Shown here piece after piece: positions 58,663-64,000 of a DNA stretch of 64,000 bases. The first letter of the stretch is position 1. Each line of letters opens with the position of its first letter. A model generated the notes under the pieces. It was not told where the DNA came from. It ran no database searches and saw only the letters and a program-made list of their open reading frames with translations. This DNA is from Phaeobacter piscinae. Lineage in GTDB: Bacteria; Pseudomonadota; Alphaproteobacteria; Rhodobacterales; Rhodobacteraceae. A program made the translations under genes and the position numbers. The stretch lies in contig NZ_CP010681.1 of NCBI RefSeq assembly GCF_002407245.1, positions 1,426,001 through 1,490,000 of the forward strand, in the 5' to 3' direction.

Positions 58663-61600
58663 ATGGCGCAACGGGCAATCACCGCAGGCGGCGCACCAGA
58701 GGGTTTTGATGCGCGGCTGATCCTGAAGGAAGCCGCAAGCAGCGATGCGCCGGTGGTGCATGTCGCACGGGATGACAAGCGAATGGAGGCGACGCGGGCG
58801 GCGTTGGCTTTCTTTGCGCCGGATATGCCTGTGATCAGCTTTCCGGGTTGGGATTGCCTGCCCTATGACCGGGTGTCCCCCAATGCCGATATCGCCGCCG
58901 CGCGGATGGCCACGCTGGCGGCGCTGGTGCATCAGATGCCGGGGCAGTTTGTGCTGCTGACTACGCTCAATGCGGCCACTCAGCGTGTCCCTGCGCGCCA
59001 GGTTCTGAAGGATGCCGCCTTTGTGGCGGAGGTGGATCGACGTATCGATGAGGAGGCGCTGCGCAGCTACCTGACGCGGATGGGCTTCACCAAGAGCCCG
59101 ACGGTGATGGAGCCGGGCGATTTTGCCGTGCGGGGCGGGATCATTGATATCTTTCCTCCCGGGCAGAGCGGCCCGGTGCGGCTGGATCTTTTTGGTGATG
59201 TGCTGGATGGAGCGCGGCGGTTTGATCCGGCGACCCAGCGGACCACGGAGAAGCTGTCGATTGTCGAGCTGGCGCCGGTTTCCGAGGTGATTTTGGACGA
59301 GGCCGCGGTAACCCGGTTCCGGCAGAACTATCGGATCGAGTTTGGCGCGGCGGGCACGGATGATCCGCTGTATGAGGCGGTGTCTGCAGGGCGGAAATAC
59401 CAGGGCATCGAACATTGGTTGCCGTTTTTCCATGATCGGCTGGAGACGTTGTTTGACTATCTGCCGCAGGCCACAGTGACTCTGGACGATCAGGTGACGC
59501 CCGCCCGATTGGCGCGCTGGGACAGCATCGTGGATCAGTATGAGACCCGCAAGATTGCGATGGCGCAAAAGGGGCGGATGGACACGGTCTACAAACCTGT
59601 GCCGCCGGGGTTGCTTTATCTTGATGACGCATCTTGGGAGGCGGCAATCGGGGATCATCGGGTGATCCAGTTCCATCCGCTGCCACAGGCCAGCGAGCCG
59701 GGTGTGATTGATGCGGGGGGGCGGATAGGGCGTAATTTTTCTCCTGAACGACAGCTGGAAAGTGTCAGCCTTTTCAAATCTCTGGCGGATCACATTAAAG
59801 CACGGATGCAGGTGGGACCGGTTGTGGTCGCCTCCTATTCCGAGGGCGCACGGGAGCGGTTGACCGGTCTGATTGAGGATGAGGGCCTGGCGGAGGTCAT
59901 CGCGATCAAGGACGGAACCCGGATTGGCAAATCCGGTCTGCATCTGGCAGTCTGGGCGCTGGAACATGGGTTTGAGACCGATGATCTGACGGTGATTTCC
60001 GAACAGGATGTGCTGGGGGATCGGCTGATCCGCGCGCCAAAGAAACGCCGCAAGGCGGAGAATTTCCTGACCGAGACACAATCGCTCAGCCCCGGCGATC
60101 TGGTGGTGCATGTGGACCACGGGATTGGCCGCTACAAGGGGCTTGAGGTTGTCACTGCCGCAGGCGCTGCGCATGAATGCATCCTGCTGGAATATGCAGA
60201 GCAATCAAAGCTGTACCTGCCGGTTGAAAATATTGAGCTGCTGTCCAAATACGGCCATGACGAGGGTCTTCTGGACCGTCTGGGCGGCGGTGCCTGGCAG
60301 GCCAAAAAGGCAAAGCTGAAGGAGCGGATCCGCGAGATGGCGGATCGGCTGATCCGGGTCGCCGCAGAGCGCGCGCTGCGCAAGGCGCCGATGATGGATC
60401 CACCGCCGCATGCCTGGGAAGAATTCTCCGCCCGCTTCCCCTATCAGGAAACCGACGATCAGCTGCGCGCGATTGGCGAAGTGATGGAGGACCTGCAATC
60501 CGGCTCTCCCATGGATCGGCTGATCTGCGGTGATGTCGGTTTTGGCAAGACTGAGGTTGCGATGCGCGCTGCCTTCATTGCGGCGATGTCCGGTGTACAG
60601 GTCGCGATTGTTGCGCCCACCACGTTGCTTGCCCGTCAGCATGCGGCGGCCTTCGCGCAGCGGTTTCGCGGGTTTCCTTTGGAAGTCAGGCAGTTGTCGC
60701 GGTTTGTTACTGCAAAGGAAGCCGCCAAAACCCGCGAGGGTATGGCCAAAGGGACCATTGATATTGTCGTTGGCACCCATGCTTTGCTGGCAAAATCCGT
60801 CCGGTTCCAGAACCTCGGCCTGCTGATTATCGACGAGGAACAGCATTTCGGTGTCGCCCATAAGGAACGGCTAAAGCAGATGCGCAGCGACATCCACGTG
60901 CTGACGCTGACCGCAACGCCAATCCCGCGAACGCTGCAATTGAGCCTGACTGGCGTGCGGGATCTCTCCATCATCGGCACCCCGCCGGTGGACCGTCTGG
61001 CCATCCGCACCTATGTGAGCGAGTTTGATGCGGTCACCATCCGAGAAGCCCTGCTGCGGGAGCATTATCGCGGCGGGCAGAGTTTCTATGTGGTGCCGCG
61101 CATCACCGATCTGCCGGACGTTGAGGCCTTCCTGCAGGAGCAGCTGCCCGAACTGTCCTATGTCGTCGCCCATGGTCAATTGGCGGCGGGCGATCTGGAT
61201 GACCGGATGAATGCCTTTTACGATGGCAAATTCGACATTCTGCTGGCCACAACAATTGTCGAATCCGGTCTGGATATCCCGACCGCCAACACGATGGTGG
61301 TGCATCGCGCGGATATGTTCGGTCTGGCGCAGCTTTATCAGATCCGGGGCCGCGTGGGGCGGTCAAAAACGCGCGCCTATGCGTATCTCACCACCAAGCC
61401 CCGTGTGCGGCTGACGCCCGGTGCGGAAAAACGTCTGCGCGTGCTGGGATCGCTGGATACGTTGGGGGCAGGGTTCTCGCTGGCCTCGCAGGATCTGGAT
61501 ATTCGCGGGGCGGGCAATCTCCTGGGTGAAGAGCAATCCGGCCAGATGCGCGATGTGGGCTATGAGCTTTATCAATCCATGCTGGAAGAGGCGATTGCCA

Positions 61601-62130
61601 AGATCAAATCTGGTGAGCTGGAAGGCCTGTCCGGCAGCGATGACCAATGGGCGCCGCAGATCAACCTTGGCGTACCTGTGTTGATCCCGGAGAATTACGT
61701 GCCGGATCTGGATGTGCGTCTGGGTCTTTATCGACGGCTCTCGGATTTGAGCAGCAAGGTGGAGCTGGAAGGTTTTGCCGCGGAGCTGATCGACCGTTTT
61801 GGGCCGCTGCCCAAAGAGGTTAACACGCTGATGCTGGTGGTGCGGATCAAGGCGATGTGCAAACGCGCCGGGATCGCCAAGCTAGACGGTGGGCCAAAAG
61901 GTGCAACCATTCAGTTCCACAATGATAAATTCGCCTCACCGCAGGGTTTGGTGGAATTCATTCAGGCGCAGGACGGTCTGGCCAAGGTGAAGGACAACAA
62001 GATTGTCGTACGCCGTGACTGGAAGAAAGACAGCGACAAGATCAAAGGTGCCTTTGCCATCGCGCGGGATCTGGCTGAAAAGGTTGTTGCCGAAAAGAAG
62101 AAAGCCAAGGCGAAGGCGAAATCTGGTTGA
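58663..62130 (+). CDS. mfd: Transcription-repair coupling factor Mfd
   Basis: Mfd removes stalled RNA polymerase from DNA lesions and recruits UvrA. The UvrB-homology region lies at the N-terminus. The RNA polymerase-interaction domain includes SPGDLVVHVDHGIGRYKGL. The RecG-like translocase has Walker A GDVGFGKT (Lys629) and the DEEQHFGV box. The C-terminal TRCF domain follows. The 1155 residues are normal. A lysine/alanine-rich tail ends the protein. It is followed by a strong bidirectional terminator. Confidence 0.97.
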   Translation: MAQRAITAGGAPEGFDARLILKEAASSDAPVVHVARDDKRMEATRAALAFFAPDMPVISFPGWDCLPYDRVSPNADIAAARMATLAALVHQMPGQFVLLTTLNAATQRVPARQVLKDAAFVAEVDRRIDEEALRSYLTRMGFTKSPTVMEPGDFAVRGGIIDIFPPGQSGPVRLDLFGDVLDGARRFDPATQRTTEKLSIVELAPVSEVILDEAAVTRFRQNYRIEFGAAGTDDPLYEAVSAGRKYQGIEHWLPFFHDRLETLFDYLPQATVTLDDQVTPARLARWDSIVDQYETRKIAMAQKGRMDTVYKPVPPGLLYLDDASWEAAIGDHRVIQFHPLPQASEPGVIDAGGRIGRNFSPERQLESVSLFKSLADHIKARMQVGPVVVASYSEGARERLTGLIEDEGLAEVIAIKDGTRIGKSGLHLAVWALEHGFETDDLTVISEQDVLGDRLIRAPKKRRKAENFLTETQSLSPGDLVVHVDHGIGRYKGLEVVTAAGAAHECILLEYAEQSKLYLPVENIELLSKYGHDEGLLDRLGGGAWQAKKAKLKERIREMADRLIRVAAERALRKAPMMDPPPHAWEEFSARFPYQETDDQLRAIGEVMEDLQSGSPMDRLICGDVGFGKTEVAMRAAFIAAMSGVQVAIVAPTTLLARQHAAAFAQRFRGFPLEVRQLSRFVTAKEAAKTREGMAKGTIDIVVGTHALLAKSVRFQNLGLLIIDEEQHFGVAHKERLKQMRSDIHVLTLTATPIPRTLQLSLTGVRDLSIIGTPPVDRLAIRTYVSEFDAVTIREALLREHYRGGQSFYVVPRITDLPDVEAFLQEQLPELSYVVAHGQLAAGDLDDRMNAFYDGKFDILLATTIVESGLDIPTANTMVVHRADMFGLAQLYQIRGRVGRSKTRAYAYLTTKPRVRLTPGAEKRLRVLGSLDTLGAGFSLASQDLDIRGAGNLLGEEQSGQMRDVGYELYQSMLEEAIAKIKSGELEGLSGSDDQWAPQINLGVPVLIPENYVPDLDVRLGLYRRLSDLSSKVELEGFAAELIDRFGPLPKEVNTLMLVVRIKAMCKRAGIAKLDGGPKGATIQFHNDKFASPQGLVEFIQAQDGLAKVKDNKIVVRRDWKKDSDKIKGAFAIARDLAEKVVAEKKKAKAKAKSG

Positions 62131-62152
62131 ATAGGCTGACGCGCTGGACATG

Positions 62153-62187
62153 AAAAAGCCCCTCCAACTGCTTGGAGGGGCTTTGTT
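62153..62187. terminator. Bidirectional terminator between mfd and the Bcr/CflA gene
   Basis: AAAGCCCCTCCAA-ctgc-TTGGAGGGGCTTT is a perfect thirteen-pair stem with a T run on each side (GTTTTC on plus, TTCATG on minus). Confidence 0.85.
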
Positions 62188-62207
62188 TTCTATCGTGATA
62201 TGCGGGG

Positions 62208-63431
62208 TTACTCCGCCGCCACCCGGTTTTCGACCCGTGCCATATGCACCATGATGGCGTAGCCTGCGACCACCATCAGCAGGATCGCCCCAGTGAGTGG
62301 CGCAATGGAGCCATCAAACAACAGACCCACCGTCGCGGCAGCTGCGGCGGCAAACACCGTGGACACACCACCCACGATAGAGGCGGCCATGCCTGCGATA
62401 TGGCCCATCGGCTCCATCGCCATGGCGTTGAGGTTGCCAAGCGTCAGACCGGCCATGAAAAACACGCTGGTCTGCCAGGCCACAAACAGCCCGAACATAA
62501 GATCTCCGGAAAGTGGAAATGTCTCGAGGCTCAGCATGAGGGTTGAGAAGATGATCTGCCCCCCCAGTGCCCAGGACACCATACGCCGCATGCCAAGGCG
62601 CACCACAAGCGACGCGTTGATGAGGCTGCTGCTGCCCGACATGATGGCTATGAAACCAAACCAGAACGGGAAACTGGCTGCGCGATCAAAGACCACATCG
62701 TAGATGGGCTGAACCAATGTGATCATGCAAAACAGCATCGCAAGACAGAAACATTGCACCATCATCGACAGCCGAACCGTGGGATGCCGCAGCATCTCGA
62801 TCAGGGCTGCCTTAAGATTTGGCAGGCGAAACGGGCGGCGGTTTTCGACGGGCAGCGGCTCGGGTAGGCGCAGGCCCATCCACAGGACGATGATGACCGC
62901 AAACAGCGCGAAGGCCAGGAAGATGCCGCGCCAGCTGGTCAGCACGATAATGCCCGCGCCCATCATCGGAGCGATGGCTGGCACGAGGGTGAAAATCAGC
63001 ATGGCGATGGACATCATCCGGGCCATTTCCCGACCAGAATAGAGGTCGCGCACAATCGCCAGTGCCACGACGCGCGGTCCGGCAGCACCGAGCCCCATCA
63101 CCACACGGCTCAAGAGCAGCATTTCGATGGAAGAGCTGGCGTAGGCCACCAGCGCGGCAGCAATATAAAGGCCCGCAGCGGCAAAAATGACGGTTCGGCG
63201 GCCAAAGGCATCGGAGAGCGGCCCGGTAAAAAACGTGCCGATCCCCATGCCAAGCGCAAAGGTCGCAATGACCAGCTGCGCGCGGTTGGGGTTGTCGGAG
63301 CTGAGCGTCTGACCAATTTCGGGCAGCGCAGGCAGCATGGCGTCGATGGAAAATGCAACAGTTGCGAACATCATCGCAATCAGGGCAATGAACTCAGCTT
63401 TGGACATGCTGATCTGTATATCTTTTGTCAT
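62208..63431 (-). CDS. Bcr/CflA-type MFS drug transporter
   Basis: The protein has twelve predicted membrane segments and the DHA1 motifs. Motif A reads GPLSDAFGRRTVIFA, and motif C lies in the LVPAIAPMMGAG region. It would export drugs or metabolites with proton antiport. ATG 63431 (MTKDIQISMSK, 407 residues) with GAGG upstream is preferred over a 41-residue longer frame without a membrane segment or ribosome site. It shares the mfd terminator and is followed upstream by the FrnE-like gene on the same strand. Confidence 0.87.
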   Translation of the reverse strand: MTKDIQISMSKAEFIALIAMMFATVAFSIDAMLPALPEIGQTLSSDNPNRAQLVIATFALGMGIGTFFTGPLSDAFGRRTVIFAAAGLYIAAALVAYASSSIEMLLLSRVVMGLGAAGPRVVALAIVRDLYSGREMARMMSIAMLIFTLVPAIAPMMGAGIIVLTSWRGIFLAFALFAVIIVLWMGLRLPEPLPVENRRPFRLPNLKAALIEMLRHPTVRLSMMVQCFCLAMLFCMITLVQPIYDVVFDRAASFPFWFGFIAIMSGSSSLINASLVVRLGMRRMVSWALGGQIIFSTLMLSLETFPLSGDLMFGLFVAWQTSVFFMAGLTLGNLNAMAMEPMGHIAGMAASIVGGVSTVFAAAAAATVGLLFDGSIAPLTGAILLMVVAGYAIMVHMARVENRVAAE

Positions 63432-63652
63432 TTGAAACCTCAGGCGACACATCAGGAGCCCCGGTAATCGGGAGCTGTCTGGGCGGCGCTCTGTCCGCGC
63501 TAACATATCTCTCGGGATTGGACCAGCAGCCAAAACGCACAGTTTTATGTGCATCGTTGTATCTGGCCGCGCCGCAAAGGTCTGGACTGCCCTGTGCAGC
63601 AGATCCAGACTTTCAATATAGGGCTAGGTGTACTGAGGGCGCGCGTTCAGGC

Positions 63653-64000
63653 TTAGTCGGCCTCCGCGGCGTCACCTTCCTGCAGCTGTCTCTGGATGTC
63701 GGCGATCACCTGTTTCCACAGTTCGGGCTGCTGCGCGCCCGGCACGGCGTGCTGGTTCGCGACAACAAATGTTGGCACAGATGTGACCCCCATCTTGCGC
63801 GAGTGGGCGTCGCGGTTGCGGATCTCCTCGGCGTCGGTGTCGCCAGACAACAGCCGTAGGGTAACGGCGCGGTCCATTCCCGCAGCCTCAGCAATATCGG
63901 CGAGGATTTCTGCGTCGCCAATATCCTTGGCCTGCACGAAATAGGCATCAAACAGCGCATCGACCACCGCGCTCTGCTTGCCCTCAATCCCCGCCCAGTG
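63653..64000 (-). CDS. DsbA-family (FrnE-like) protein, C-terminal part (5' end outside window)
   Basis: The frame stays open to the right edge, so only the last 115 residues are present. The segment GKQSAVVDALFDAYFVQAKDIGD and the cis-proline loop VTSVPTFVVANQHAVPGAQ match FrnE-like DsbA-fold oxidoreductases. The N-terminal CxxC active site lies outside the window. It is a thiol-disulfide protein, probably cytoplasmic in this subgroup. The C-terminus is acidic (GDAAEAD). Confidence 0.85.
   Translation of the reverse strand, partial: HWAGIEGKQSAVVDALFDAYFVQAKDIGDAEILADIAEAAGMDRAVTLRLLSGDTDAEEIRNRDAHSRKMGVTSVPTFVVANQHAVPGAQQPELWKQVIADIQRQLQEGDAAEAD

Overview
The window is a stretch of chromosome from an alphaproteobacterium of the family Rhodobacteraceae, most likely the marine Roseobacter group (Phaeobacter, Ruegeria or Leisingera-like). 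The evidence is the GC-rich, densely packed coding style, the ctrA 3' end, the fused ispDF gene, the nifR3(dusB)-ntrB-ntrC-ntrY-ntrX-trkA-trkH-hfq-hflX order, and lineage-restricted families such as the DUF6456 and DUF6477 proteins. It is core genome throughout. I see no rRNA, tRNA, insertion sequence, prophage or CRISPR array.

Layout. 0-7.8 kb: end of ctrA, then ligA-recG, a 40-residue membrane peptide gene behind an array of LexA-type half-sites, a SufU-like scaffold gene, hisI, gluQ and a methyltransferase. 7.8-19 kb: trmFO, an ECHDC3-like crotonase, a hotdog thioesterase, psd, speD-speE, a DUF1127 gene divergent from a MocR-type regulator with its own operators, a lipoprotein, rplM-rpsI, and ppk2 with a TetR gene. 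19-31 kb: a lipase-like hydrolase, metA, an uncharacterised P-loop protein, a FadL-type porin, a drug/metabolite transporter, a two-domain sulfotransferase, guaA, a non-pyrrolysine MttB homologue, and the divergent DUF6477/DUF6456 pair. 31-40 kb: peroxiredoxin, lipA with an M20 amidohydrolase, an RcnB-like protein, hpt, a Coq10/RatA-type protein, amtB, pncC, pgpA and ispDF. 40-52 kb: the nitrogen-regulatory and K+ uptake block from dusB to hflX. 52-64 kb: a penicillin/AHL acylase-family protein, a beta-hydroxyacid dehydrogenase, a SYLF lipoprotein, hemB, a membrane protein, mfd, a Bcr/CflA transporter and a truncated FrnE-like DsbA protein.

How the genes work together. ligA-recG and mfd serve DNA replication, recombination and repair, and the LexA-like array after recG suggests a DNA-damage-induced membrane peptide. 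The ntrBC/ntrYX pairs, with amtB nearby, sense and respond to nitrogen; both response regulators lack the sigma-54 GAFTGA loop. speD and speE make spermidine, metA opens methionine synthesis, and guaA and hpt supply purine nucleotides. trkA-trkH imports potassium. Translational coupling (ATGA or similar overlaps) is frequent: ligA/recG, speD/speE, pgpA/ispDF, lipA/M20, dusB/ntrB, ntrY/ntrX and hfq/hflX.

The most promising undescribed item is the GTTC array and the tiny membrane-protein gene at 4770-5021. Next are the MocR operators at 14016-14219, the two-domain sulfotransferase, and a repeated intergenic hairpin element at 6234-6282 and 56029-56084.
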